Assembly: GCA_022822905.1 (NCBI GenBank) | Contig: JAJDYE010000037.1 | Location: forward strand, 102,859-166,858 | Length of the DNA: 64,000 nucleotides | Reading direction: 5' to 3' | Source: Acidimicrobiia bacterium | GTDB taxonomy: Bacteria; Actinomycetota; Acidimicrobiia; Acidimicrobiales; Bin134 | Shown: positions 41,955-50,518 of the stretch, piece after piece | Layout of the letters: each line of letters begins with the position of its first letter | Position numbering within the stretch: the first letter of the stretch is position 1 | Translations under genes and position numbers: made by a program | Notes under the pieces: model-generated | Seen by the model: the letters and a program-made list of their open reading frames with translations, nothing else | Database searches by the model: none | Told to the model about the DNA's origin: nothing

Positions 41955-42215
41955 TTAATTTCGTGTCTGATCGGATTCGACGATGGCGGTCACCGTCTTG
42001 CGGCCGAGTCCCGAAGCCTCGGCGAGTTGGCGGAGCGAGGCGCCAACGCGATGGGCCACCCGAATCATGTCGTCTCGGATTGCCATCTCCCTGTGAGCCC
42101 GGTCTGCGCTAAGGCCAACCACAGCTAGTGCGGCACCAACTTCGTCTTCAAAGCCGCCTCGGTACTTGTCCATCAAGGCATCAACTGCGGACACATCTAC
42201 ATCGCGATAGCTCAT
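41955..42215 (-). CDS. Hypothetical protein with C-terminal HTH-like segment (86 aa)
   Basis: The 86-residue protein has a helical N-terminus and ends with SLRQLAEASGLGRKTVTAIV, a plausible helix-turn-helix. The start overlaps the upstream small gene's stop (ATGA). No family recognised. The small overlapping pair could be a regulator with partner, or a toxin-antitoxin pair; this is not demonstrated. Confidence 0.55.
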   Translation of the reverse strand: MSYRDVDVSAVDALMDKYRGGFEDEVGAALAVVGLSADRAHREMAIRDDMIRVAHRVGASLRQLAEASGLGRKTVTAIVESDQTRN

Positions 42216-42391
42216 GGCTGCTCCCGTAGTCCGTCGGCCAGCTTGTCTCGAATCGACATCAACATCGGAATACGCGGTGACAAATCACCAGCTGCCTCGG
42301 CATTGTTGAGGTGGGCGAGGACCATCCCCATCAGCTCCAAGGCTTCGATTCGCTCAAGCTCAAGGTGAACCACTGGTCCAATCCTAGCCAT
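42212..42391 (-). CDS. Hypothetical small protein (59 aa)
   Basis: The 59-residue protein is helical, with VVHLELERIEALELMGMVLAHL as an amphipathic segment. It starts within the tail of the SnoaL-like remnant and overlaps the next small gene by ATGA. No family recognised. GC is lower than in the neighbours. Confidence 0.45.
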   Translation of the reverse strand: MARIGPVVHLELERIEALELMGMVLAHLNNAEAAGDLSPRIPMLMSIRDKLADGLREQP

Positions 42392-42486
42392 TGGTGGTCC
42401 TATTCGGACCAAATTCGAAGCCGGAGAAGTCTCCAGTCATGTCCGAAGGGTCGTAGTAGTTGAGGCTGAGGGGTCGGCGTCCGGGG
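42384..42486 (-). pseudogene. C-terminal remnant of a second SnoaL-like gene
   Basis: On the minus strand, reading through 42483-42384 gives RRPLSLNYYDPSDMTGDFSGF, which parallels RRALHRIYYGPPDMSGDFTGF at the C-terminus of the intact SnoaL-like protein. It ends in TAG at 42384 and has no N-terminal part; the EthD-like gene ends at its upstream edge. It is probably a deleted paralogue. Confidence 0.6.
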
Positions 42487-43236
42487 TCACTCGGCTCGGT
42501 CGCCGAATGGGGTGTAGCGCCAGGCGATGATCTCGTTGTAGTCCATGGCGCCGTCGGGGAACACGGTGAAGTTCTTCCGCTGCTCCTCTAGGGCTGGTTT
42601 GGCTTCGGCGTACGGTGTGCCCACTTCGTACACAACGAGGTGCTGAAACGGCATCCCGTTGGTCCCGACCTCACCGTGGTCGATGGCCCATTGGGGGGTG
42701 AGGGTGTTGGCGGCGGCCCAGTAGCGCCGCCCGGTGAGGAAGCCAGGGGTCGCCATTACTTCCCGGTAGTGGATGGTGTACCAGTGCTCGAACCACTCGA
42801 GGTTGCCCTCGGTGGGATTGGCCAGCGAGAACCCCAGATGGTCAACCTCACCGGGGCTGGCCGAGCCGATCTGGGCACCGGTCTGGGTGAAGGCCCAGCT
42901 GGCCACGGTGTCGTGGTCGAGGCTGTCGCCGGGGCGAATGGAGTAGTCGTCCTTGGTCGAAATTGCCTCGATGGCCGCGGCCAGATCGCCTTCGATCTCA
43001 TACACGGCCAAGAACTCGAACGGCATCGGCAGATCGGCGCGGTCGGCGTGGGTGCGCATCCACTCGGGGGTCAGTACGTCGGCGTCGGGGCTCATGCGGT
43101 AGCGCTGCCCGCTGGCCACCCCATCGCATGACACCACCTCGTGGAGATGGACTTCGTGCCATTGGTGATACCGGGCCTCCTGACCGATCACCGGGTTGGT
43201 GAAGGTCAGCAACACGTGACGGTCGGTGGAGTCCAC
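42487..43236 (-). CDS. EthD/dimeric alpha-beta-barrel-like protein (two repeats)
   Basis: The 249-residue protein has two halves, each with the ferredoxin-like pattern of EthD-type proteins: RHVLLTFTNPVIGQEARYHQWHEVHLHEV in the first and NLEWFEHWYTIHYREVMATPGFLTGRRY in the second. The His/Trp-rich segments (W-H-x-x-H) may bind a ligand or haem. EthD-like proteins accompany P450 systems. I start at GTG 43236, with no clear Shine-Dalgarno site; longer frames would run into the divergent gene. Confidence 0.65.
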   Translation of the reverse strand: MDSTDRHVLLTFTNPVIGQEARYHQWHEVHLHEVVSCDGVASGQRYRMSPDADVLTPEWMRTHADRADLPMPFEFLAVYEIEGDLAAAIEAISTKDDYSIRPGDSLDHDTVASWAFTQTGAQIGSASPGEVDHLGFSLANPTEGNLEWFEHWYTIHYREVMATPGFLTGRRYWAAANTLTPQWAIDHGEVGTNGMPFQHLVVYEVGTPYAEAKPALEEQRKNFTVFPDGAMDYNEIIAWRYTPFGDRAE

Positions 43237-43262
43237 AACCCACAACGGTACGCTGATCGCAG

Positions 43263-44033
43263 ATGGTCTTATGGGTGGTAGCGGCGGTGATCGCCGGAAT
43301 GATGCTGACGGTGTGGGCAATCAGCGTGGCGATTCGAGACGCCGGCATCGTCGACATCTTGTGGGGCTTCGGCTTTGTGGTGGTGGCCTGGGTGAGCCTG
43401 CTGGTCACCGACGGACACGGCGTGCGGGCTGCCCTGTTGGTGGCCATGGCCACCACGTGGGGGCTTCGCCTGGCCATCCATCTGGCGTTTCGCAACATCG
43501 GCGCAGAAGAGGACTTCCGCTACCAGTCCATGCGCCGCCGAGCCGGCGACCGCTTCTGGCTCACCAGCCTGCTGCGGGTGTTCGGGTTGCAAGCCGCCGC
43601 CATGTGGGTGATGTCGCTCCCCCTCATGATCGGCATCAGCCGCGCTGACCAGGGATGGAGTGCACTGTGGGTGATCGGCGCCGTGGTATTCCTGATCGGC
43701 TTCGGCTTCGAGGCCATCGGCGATTGGCAGCTCGCCCGGTTCAAGGCCGATCCGTCCAACGCGGGGAAGCTGATGGATCGAGGCCTGTGGCACTACAGCC
43801 GCCATCCCAACTACTTCGGCGATGCCACTGCCTGGTGGGGTATCGGTTTGGTGGCCGCCTCCACGCCAATCGGGATCGTGGGCCTGATCGCGCCGGCGAT
43901 GATCACCTGGATCCTGGTCAAAGTGTCCGGCGTGCCCATGGTGGAGCACCGTATGAAGAGGAAGCGCCCCGGCTACGACGAGTACATCCAGCGAACCAGC
44001 ACCTTCCTACCCCGCCGCCCCCGGCCCCAATAG
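43263..44033 (+). CDS. DUF1295 membrane protein (steroid 5-alpha-reductase-like/isoprenylcysteine methyltransferase superfamily)
   Basis: The 256-residue protein has about six membrane segments. It ends with LWHYSRHPNYFGDATAWWGIG and RKRPGYDEYIQRTSTFLPRRP, the conserved C-terminal NAD(P)H- or SAM-binding region of DUF1295/steroid-5-alpha-reductase-like enzymes. It could reduce or methylate a hydrophobic isoprenoid or steroid. It is divergent from the EthD-like gene by 26 bp, close to the sterol methyltransferase. Confidence 0.82.
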   Translation: MVLWVVAAVIAGMMLTVWAISVAIRDAGIVDILWGFGFVVVAWVSLLVTDGHGVRAALLVAMATTWGLRLAIHLAFRNIGAEEDFRYQSMRRRAGDRFWLTSLLRVFGLQAAAMWVMSLPLMIGISRADQGWSALWVIGAVVFLIGFGFEAIGDWQLARFKADPSNAGKLMDRGLWHYSRHPNYFGDATAWWGIGLVAASTPIGIVGLIAPAMITWILVKVSGVPMVEHRMKRKRPGYDEYIQRTSTFLPRRPRPQ

Positions 44034-44132
44034 GCCGGGAACCTGAGCAGGCGGTTGCGTCGTCTTATCTAAAGAGGTCGAGCCAAGCGGCGTCGGCCCA
44101 GCCGTAGACTTACCCAAGAGCGAGGTTCGCCG

Positions 44133-45050
44133 ATGAAGGCCAAGCGCACGACTCAACTGATCGCCACCATCGGTCTGGCACTTGCGCTTCTGATTTCCGC
44201 CGGCTGCGGTGACGGTGCCGATGAGGAGCCAGTCGCCGTGGTGGGTGCTACACCGGGTGCCACTGCTACTAGCACCACGCCGCAGCCTTCTGTGACAACA
44301 ACGGCGACCGCAACAGCAACTCCAACCGCAGCCCCCGATGCCAACGCCTCGGTAGTTGGGACAGTTACCTACCGCGAGCGGATCGCGCTGAGTCCTGGTG
44401 CCGTTGTCACCGTGCAGCTTCGGGACACGTCTCTCATGGATGTGGCCTCTGAGCTGATCGCCGAGCAGGTCATAACCAATCCGGGGCAGGTGCCCATCTC
44501 GTTTGAGGTGTACTACAACAAAGATGACATCAACCCCCGAAATACCTATTCCATCCAAGCCCGGATCACCGAGTCCGACGGCCGCCTGGCCTTCATCAAC
44601 GACACCGCCTACGACGTGATCACCCGGGGCAACCCCACTCGAGTTGACATGGTTCTGGTGATCGTTCAACCACCACCCGACCCCACCGGGGAGTGGAGCG
44701 AGGAGAACTCCCGCCAATATGTGGAAGAAGAGGTCGAAGTGATCGGGGCCGAAGTAGTGGAGTATCACCCCGAGGTCATAATTCTGGTGGCTCACTTCCA
44801 GTCCACCGTTGAGAACTGCGTCCGCCGGGGCAGCCAGTCGTTCGAGATCAGCGGCTCGGACATCTACGCCACCATTACCCTCACCGTCCCGCCGCCCACC
44901 CCATGGGCCATCGACTGCGACGCAGAAAGGGTCGTGGTTGAAGAGGTGATCCGCTTCGGCGATGCCCTCACCCCCGGCCAGACCTACCGGGTGTTCGTCA
45001 ACGGCACCGAGACCACCACCTTCACCGTCCCTCTGGCCGATACCCAGTAG
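44133..45050 (+). CDS. YbaY-like lipoprotein with C-terminal extension
   Basis: The 305-residue lipoprotein signal (TTQLIATIGLALALLISAGC) is followed by a Thr/Pro/Ala linker (TATSTTPQPSVTTTATATATPT). Then comes a YbaY/YscW-type domain (YRERIALSPGAVVTVQLRD, DDINPRNTYSIQARI, INDTAYDVITRG). The last 120 residues have two Cys (ENCVRRG, AIDCDAE) and are not in YbaY; their role is unknown. Shine-Dalgarno GCGAGG lies 7 nt from the ATG. Likely surface anchored. Confidence 0.8.
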   Translation: MKAKRTTQLIATIGLALALLISAGCGDGADEEPVAVVGATPGATATSTTPQPSVTTTATATATPTAAPDANASVVGTVTYRERIALSPGAVVTVQLRDTSLMDVASELIAEQVITNPGQVPISFEVYYNKDDINPRNTYSIQARITESDGRLAFINDTAYDVITRGNPTRVDMVLVIVQPPPDPTGEWSEENSRQYVEEEVEVIGAEVVEYHPEVIILVAHFQSTVENCVRRGSQSFEISGSDIYATITLTVPPPTPWAIDCDAERVVVEEVIRFGDALTPGQTYRVFVNGTETTTFTVPLADTQ

Positions 45051-45060
45051 AAGAGCTCGC

Positions 45061-46011
45061 TCAGTCCGAGTACTGCACCCCCGGCAACACGCACAGCATC
45101 TCGAACAGGAGGTTGGCGGCGGTTAAGGCGGTGGCGCCGGTGGGATCGTAGATGGGGGCCACTTCCACCAATTCACATCCGACCAGGTTGAGGCCCCGGC
45201 AGCCTCTGATGATTTCCAACGCTTGGGGTGCGGTGAGCCCGCCGATCTCGGGGGTGCCGGTGCCGGGGGCGAAGGCGGGGTCGAGGGCGTCGATGTCGAA
45301 GCTCACATACACCGGGCCGCCGCCCACCTTGTCTCGCACTTCGGCCATGAGCGGGTCCAGCGATCGGTTCCAGCACTCCTCCACCTGCACCACTCGGAAG
45401 CCCTGCTCGCGGGACCAGTCGAAGTCGTCGGCGGCATAGCCGGTGCCCCGCACCCCGATCTGAGCCACCCGGTGGGTGTCGAGCAGCCCTTCCTCCACTG
45501 CCCGGCGAAACGGTGTGCCGTGGGCGATGGCCTCGCCGAACATGTGGTCGTTGATGTCGGTGTGGGCGTCCACGTGGATCAGCCCCAGCGGGCCGTGCTT
45601 TTTCCGCATGGCCCGCATAATGGGCAGGGCCATGGTGTGGTCGCCCCCCATCGACACGGTGATCACATCGTGCTGGAGCAGATCGTCGTAGAAGGCCTCT
45701 ATGCGGTTCACCGCGTCGGCCAGGTTGTAGGGGTTGGTGGCCACGTCGCCGATGTCGTCGATGCGCAGGCTGTCGAACGGCGCCGCCCTCGTGGCCATGT
45801 TGTAGGGCCGGACCAGCACCGACTCGTCTCGGATTCCCCTCGGACCGAAGCGAGCCCCCGGCCGGTTGGACGTGCCGATGTCGATCGGCACGCCCACGAC
45901 GGCGACGTCAAGATCGGCCGCCACCGACCGGCCGGGAAGCCGCATGAAGGTGGCGATGCCCGCGAAACGGGGCATCTGATTGCCCCCGAGGGGTTGAGGC
46001 ATGTCTGCCAC
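45061..46011 (-). CDS. speB: Agmatinase/ureohydrolase family
   Basis: The 316-residue ureohydrolase has the two-manganese ligand motifs GGDHT, DAHTDIN and SFDIDALDP and the N-terminal VPIDIGTSNRPGARFGP. It hydrolyses agmatine (or a related guanidino acid such as guanidinobutyrate) to an amine and urea. It lies last in the polyamine operon, 35 nt after potD. Agmatine to putrescine would feed the aminotransferase and oxidases upstream. Confidence 0.88.
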   Translation of the reverse strand: MADMPQPLGGNQMPRFAGIATFMRLPGRSVAADLDVAVVGVPIDIGTSNRPGARFGPRGIRDESVLVRPYNMATRAAPFDSLRIDDIGDVATNPYNLADAVNRIEAFYDDLLQHDVITVSMGGDHTMALPIMRAMRKKHGPLGLIHVDAHTDINDHMFGEAIAHGTPFRRAVEEGLLDTHRVAQIGVRGTGYAADDFDWSREQGFRVVQVEECWNRSLDPLMAEVRDKVGGGPVYVSFDIDALDPAFAPGTGTPEIGGLTAPQALEIIRGCRGLNLVGCELVEVAPIYDPTGATALTAANLLFEMLCVLPGVQYSD

Positions 46012-46046
46012 CTTAGGACTCCAGTACGCCTACTGGCCCGAGGCGG

Positions 46047-47150
46047 TTAGCCCTTGGCCTCGATGAAGGCGTCGGAGAACTTCACCTCGAAGTCGCCGGT
46101 GTCCTGGATCTCCTCCAAGATCTCCACCGGGGCCACCCCAGGTGTGCTGAGGAAGTCTTGGAGGTCTTCGTCGAGCCCTCCAAACGCGGCTGCATTGGGA
46201 GTGGAGTAGTAGTTCCAGTTCGACAGAGCAGCGCCCTGTTCGGCGGTGAGCAGCCAATTGATGAACGTGTGGGCGGTACACGGGCTGCCGGCGTCGAACG
46301 GAATCGCCATGTTGTCAATCCAGCGAGTGCCGCCCTCGTCGGGCACGAAGTACACGTAGCGCGACGGGTCGTCGGTCTCCAGGAACTGGGTGAACATGTC
46401 GCCCGAGTAGCCGTGGGCGATCACCGTCTCACCGGTGGTGAGGAACTCGTCGGCGGAGTCGGTGTTGAACGCCGCCAGGCGGCCGCGGGCGCTGGCCACC
46501 AGGTCGGTGGCCTCCTCCAGCTGGCCCTCGTCGGTGGAGTTCAGCGAGTAGCCCAGATACTTGAGGGCGGCGCCGATCGTCTCCCGGGGATCGTTGAGCA
46601 GCGAGATCGAGCCGCTGTGCTCATCGGCGATGGCCGGATCGAAGATCAGACCCCAGGTGCGGGGGAAGTCGGTGCCCACCGCCTCGGTGTCCACCGCGAT
46701 GCCGGTGGTGCCCCACTGATAGGGAACCGAGTAGTCGCCCGCCGGGTCGTAGATCAGGTTCCGGAAATCGGTCGAGATGTTTGCGATGTTGGGGATGGCG
46801 TCCTTGTTCAACGGCTGGACGGTCCCGCCGGCGATGAGGATGGCCACCATGTAGTCCGACGGCACGATCAGGTCGTAACCCGAGTTGCCCGCAGCCACGA
46901 TGGGCTGCATGGCCTCGTTGGAGTCGTAGACGTCCATGGTCACGCTCACATCGAACTCGTCTGAGAACGCGGCGAGCTGCTCCTCGTCGATGTACTCGGC
47001 CCAGTTGAAGATGTTGAGGTTGCCGTCGGTCTCGTTGACCTCGCAGTCGGCGATCCCACCTCCGTCATCGTCATCATTGCCGCACGCTGCGGCTGCCAGC
47101 GCGAAGGCCAGCAGCACAGAGAGCAGCCAAAACAGTTTTCTATTTTTCAT
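46047..47150 (-). CDS. potD: Spermidine/putrescine ABC transporter substrate-binding lipoprotein PotD
   Basis: The 367-residue lipoprotein signal (KLFWLLSVLLAFALAAAAC) and GNDDDDGG linker precede a type II binding fold with LNIFNWAEYIDEEQLAAF, YDLIVPSDYMVAI and PYQWGTTGIAVD, the PotD/PotF hallmarks. It captures polyamine outside the cell. The start overlaps potC (ATGA). Confidence 0.94.
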   Translation of the reverse strand: MKNRKLFWLLSVLLAFALAAAACGNDDDDGGGIADCEVNETDGNLNIFNWAEYIDEEQLAAFSDEFDVSVTMDVYDSNEAMQPIVAAGNSGYDLIVPSDYMVAILIAGGTVQPLNKDAIPNIANISTDFRNLIYDPAGDYSVPYQWGTTGIAVDTEAVGTDFPRTWGLIFDPAIADEHSGSISLLNDPRETIGAALKYLGYSLNSTDEGQLEEATDLVASARGRLAAFNTDSADEFLTTGETVIAHGYSGDMFTQFLETDDPSRYVYFVPDEGGTRWIDNMAIPFDAGSPCTAHTFINWLLTAEQGAALSNWNYYSTPNAAAFGGLDEDLQDFLSTPGVAPVEILEEIQDTGDFEVKFSDAFIEAKG

Positions 47151-48061
47151 TGGTTTATCCCCTCTTTGATTTGGGTGTTGGTTTTGGGTGGAGCGGACAC
47201 GGCTTCGCGGGCGGCGCGCAGCGACGGGCGCCCACCGCGCCCGCTGAACTGCTGGAAGGCCAGCGACAGGGCCACGAGGATGACCGATGCGGCCAACATG
47301 AGCACCGAGGTGGCGTTGATCAGCGGGGTGACCCCCCGGCGGATGAGGCCGAACACGAACACCGGGAGGGTGGTGGCGCCGGGGCCGGCGGCGAACTGGG
47401 TGATGACCACGTCGTCAAGCGAAAGGGTGAGGGCCAACAGGGCCCCGCCCGCCACTCCGGGCACGATCTGGGGGAAGGTCACATAGCGGAACGTCTTCCA
47501 CCGGGTGGCGTAGAGGTCGAGGGCGGCCTCCTCCAATACCTCGCTCATGCCCGCCAGTCGAGCCCGCACCACCACCGACACGAAGCTGATGTTGAAGGCG
47601 ATGTGGCTGATGGTGATGGAGCCGAGGCCCTTCTGGAGGTCCAAGCCGAACCAGGCGTCGAGCAAGTCGAAGAACTCGGAGAAGAACAGCAGCATCATCA
47701 CCGCCATGGTCACGTCGGGGATGATGATGGGGAGATACAGCAGGGCGTCGAACACCTTGCGGCCCCGGAACTTGAAGCGCTCCAGGGCCAAAGCGGCCAG
47801 CGTGCCCAGCACTACCGAGATGACCGTGGAGAGCAGGGCCACCCGGACCGACACCCACACCGCGTTCTGGAGTTGGTTGTGCTCGACGAAATCCTGGTAC
47901 CACTCCAGCGTGAAGCCGCCCCACCGGCCCACGTTGTTGTCGTCGCTGAACGAGAACACGATCAGCACGAAGATGGGGGCGAAGAAGAACAGGTATACAA
48001 GCCAGGAGTGGGCGGTAAGCGCGATCTTGGTGGTGCCCCGGGGCTGGACCGTGCTGCTCAT
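47147..48061 (-). CDS. potC: Spermidine/putrescine ABC transporter permease PotC
   Basis: The 304-residue permease has about six membrane segments; the EAA loop is LEEAALDLYATRWKTFRYVTFPQI, and LALTLSLDDVVITQFAAGPG marks PotC-type permeases. The start overlaps potB (ATGA). It forms the channel with PotB. Confidence 0.93.
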   Translation of the reverse strand: MSSTVQPRGTTKIALTAHSWLVYLFFFAPIFVLIVFSFSDDNNVGRWGGFTLEWYQDFVEHNQLQNAVWVSVRVALLSTVISVVLGTLAALALERFKFRGRKVFDALLYLPIIIPDVTMAVMMLLFFSEFFDLLDAWFGLDLQKGLGSITISHIAFNISFVSVVVRARLAGMSEVLEEAALDLYATRWKTFRYVTFPQIVPGVAGGALLALTLSLDDVVITQFAAGPGATTLPVFVFGLIRRGVTPLINATSVLMLAASVILVALSLAFQQFSGRGGRPSLRAAREAVSAPPKTNTQIKEGINQ

Positions 48062-48969
48062 AGGTTCCTGCCCCCGGTTCGGAAGTACACCAGGGTGGCC
48101 ACCAGCATCACCGCCATCAGCACGAACGACAGCGACGCCCCCACCGGCCAATTCCTCGCCGTCAGGAATTGGGTGACGATGTAGGAGCCGAGCAGGGTGG
48201 TTTTGGCCCCTCCCAGTATCTCGGGAGTCACATAGGCGCCCAGGCTGGGAACGAACACCAAGATCGACCCGGCGATCACCCCCGGCATCGACAGCGGGAG
48301 CAGAACCCGCCGGAAGGTCTGGAAGCCTGAGGCGTAGAGATCGCGGCTGGCCTCGACCAGGCTGAGGTCGATCCGCTCAATCGACGCGTACAGGGGCAGC
48401 ACCATGAACGGCAAGAAGCCGTAGACCAGGCCGATCACCACCGCAGAAGTTGTGAACAGCAGCTCCCGCTCTCCCAGGCCGAGGGCCTCGGAGATGTTGG
48501 TGAACAGCCCGTCGTTGCCCAACAGCACCCGCCACGCGTAGTTGCGCACCAAGAAGTTGGTCCAGAACGGGATCATCACGAACACCAGCATCAGGTTGCG
48601 GATCAGGGGGGTGCGGGTGGCGATGAAGTAGGCGAACGGGTAGGCCACCACCAGGCAGATCAAGGTGGTGAGGATGGCCAGCCACAGCGATCGGAAGAGG
48701 ATGTCCCGGACGATGGGCTCGCCCAGCTTGCGGTAGGCGTTGAGGTTCCAACCCGAGAGGTCGGTCCCGCCGAACCGGTTCCGGGTGGCGAACGAGTACA
48801 TCATCACGATGCCCAGCGGGACGGCGAAGAACAGCACCAGATAGGCGTAGGCCGGGAGCGAAAGCAGGAAGCCCCGCCGAGACGCGGCCCGCTCGGCGGC
48901 CTTCTCGAACTCGGGAGTGGCGACGGACGCTTCCTCGAGCCCCTCGGGCCGGTCTGCGACCATGGTCAT
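48058..48969 (-). CDS. potB: Spermidine/putrescine ABC transporter permease PotB
   Basis: The 303-residue permease has FVMIPFWTNFLVRNYAWRVLLG and LVEASRDLYASGFQTFRRVLLPLS as the EAA loop. It starts at the ATGA overlap with potA. A 35-residue acidic N-terminal tail precedes the first membrane segment, longer than in E. coli PotB. Confidence 0.93.
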   Translation of the reverse strand: MTMVADRPEGLEEASVATPEFEKAAERAASRRGFLLSLPAYAYLVLFFAVPLGIVMMYSFATRNRFGGTDLSGWNLNAYRKLGEPIVRDILFRSLWLAILTTLICLVVAYPFAYFIATRTPLIRNLMLVFVMIPFWTNFLVRNYAWRVLLGNDGLFTNISEALGLGERELLFTTSAVVIGLVYGFLPFMVLPLYASIERIDLSLVEASRDLYASGFQTFRRVLLPLSMPGVIAGSILVFVPSLGAYVTPEILGGAKTTLLGSYIVTQFLTARNWPVGASLSFVLMAVMLVATLVYFRTGGRNL

Positions 48970-50060
48970 GCCCGCACCACCGAGATTGCGTCGAGCGTCC
49001 ACGACACCGCCACTTCTTCGCCGACATGGGGCCGGTAGCCACCGGGCTGGTTCTCTCGGCGGACCTCCAACCGGACCCAGTCCAACACCACCGTGTACAC
49101 CAGGGCGTTGCCCAGATAGGTCACGCTCTCTAAGCGGCCGACCACCGATTGCTGATCGGCGGGCACCCCTTCGGGCGGGTGCATCCCGGCCCGCTCCGGT
49201 CGCAGGCACACCGCCACCCGGGTGCCGACGGGGAGGTCCGACTTGCCGGGGATATGCACCCCGTTGGCCAGGCACACCGTGTCGTTCGACACCACGGAGG
49301 CATCGAGCAGGTTGGTCTGGCCGATGAAGTTGGCCACGAAGCGGTTCACCGGGTGCTCGTAGATCTCCGCCGGAGTGCCCACCTGGAGGAGCTCGCCCTC
49401 GTTCATCACCCCGATCCGGTCGGCCATGGTCAGGGCCTCTTCTTGGTCGTGGGTGACGAACACGAAGGTGATGCCCACCTCGCGCTGGAGCGCCTTGAGC
49501 TCGCCCTGCATCTCTTGGCGCAGCTTGAGATCGAGGGCGCCCAGCGGCTCGTCGAGCAGCAGCACCTTGGGCCGGTTGACCAGCGCCCGGGCCAGCGCGA
49601 CCCGCTGGCGCTGGCCCCCTGAGAGCTGCCGCGACCGGCGCTGCTCCAACCCCTCGAGGCGAACCAGGCTGATGGCCTCTTGGACCCGGCCGGTGATCTC
49701 GTGCTTGGCCACCCGCTGCATCTTGAGCCCGAACGCCACGTTGGCCTCCACCGTCATGTGGGGGAACAGGGCGTAGTCCTGGAAGACGGTGTTCACGGGG
49801 CGCCTGTTGGGCGGGAGCGTGCCAGCCTCGTCGCCGAAGATCTTGAGGCTGCCCTCGGTGGGGAACTCCAGGCCGGCAACCATGCGCAGGGTGGTGGTCT
49901 TGCCGCACCCCGACGGCCCGAGCAGGGCGAAGAACTCGCCGTCGGCGATCTCCAGGTCCACGTTGTCCACCGCCACCACCGAGCCGAAGCGCTTCGTGAT
50001 GGCGGTGAGCTTCACCGCGGCGATCTGCTCGCTCACCTGATGATCCCCCCGATCGCTCAT
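48966..50060 (-). CDS. potA: Spermidine/putrescine ABC transporter ATPase PotA
   Basis: The 364-residue ATPase has Walker A GPSGCGKTT, signature LSGGQRQRVALARAL, Walker B LLLDEPLGALDLKLR, switch VTHDQEEALTMAD and a C-terminal TOBE domain (PERAGMH..SVTYLGNALVY). Start 50060 overlaps the Lrp stop (TGATG). It powers PotBC. Confidence 0.95.
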   Translation of the reverse strand: MSDRGDHQVSEQIAAVKLTAITKRFGSVVAVDNVDLEIADGEFFALLGPSGCGKTTTLRMVAGLEFPTEGSLKIFGDEAGTLPPNRRPVNTVFQDYALFPHMTVEANVAFGLKMQRVAKHEITGRVQEAISLVRLEGLEQRRSRQLSGGQRQRVALARALVNRPKVLLLDEPLGALDLKLRQEMQGELKALQREVGITFVFVTHDQEEALTMADRIGVMNEGELLQVGTPAEIYEHPVNRFVANFIGQTNLLDASVVSNDTVCLANGVHIPGKSDLPVGTRVAVCLRPERAGMHPPEGVPADQQSVVGRLESVTYLGNALVYTVVLDWVRLEVRRENQPGGYRPHVGEEVAVSWTLDAISVVRA

Positions 50061-50518
50061 CAGCCGGTGCCCCAGCTGTAGGTCTGCTTGACCAGTCGCA
50101 GATAGTTCAGCGTTTCCAGGGTGACCACGCCGGGAATGGCCCGGATGCGGTCGTTGACCACCGACATGAAGGCATCGCTGTCGGCGCACACGATCTCGGT
50201 GATGATGTCGAACCGCCCGGCCACGATGATCACGTACTCGGCCTCGCTGATCTCGGCGATGGCGTCGGCCACGCACCGGGCATCACCCGATACGGTGACT
50301 CCCACCAGGGCCTGGTAGCCCAATCCCAGTGCCACCGGGTCGGTCACCGCCACCACCTGGATGACTCCCCGCTCGATCAGCCGGTTGACCCGCTGACGGG
50401 TGGCGGCCTGCGACAGCCCGACCAGCGGCGCGAGCTGCGCGTGGGGGAGGCGCCCGTCGATCTGGAGTTCGCGGATGATGGCCTTGTCGGTTTCGTCGAG
50501 GTCGAATACCGCGGTCAT
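50060..50518 (-). CDS. Lrp/AsnC-family transcriptional regulator
   Basis: The 152-residue protein has an HTH (LPHAQLAPLVGLSQAATRQRVNRLIERG) and the RAM/AsnC effector domain (IVAGRFDIITEIVCAD). It lies inside the aminotransferase-pot operon and overlaps both neighbours, so it probably controls this operon and the divergent oxidation genes in response to an amino acid or polyamine-derived ligand. A 15-bp palindrome in the divergent promoter is a likely site. Confidence 0.9.
   Translation of the reverse strand: MTAVFDLDETDKAIIRELQIDGRLPHAQLAPLVGLSQAATRQRVNRLIERGVIQVVAVTDPVALGLGYQALVGVTVSGDARCVADAIAEISEAEYVIIVAGRFDIITEIVCADSDAFMSVVNDRIRAIPGVVTLETLNYLRLVKQTYSWGTG

Noticed and set aside
44036..44132. 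Possible riboswitch or leader before the YbaY-like lipoprotein
   Set aside because: The 99-nt gap shows only weak promoter-like elements and a normal Shine-Dalgarno site; no conserved aptamer elements recognised.
47150..48184. Plus-strand reading frame antisense to potC
   Set aside because: Composition is His/Glu/Gly-rich without motifs; shadow of the permease gene.
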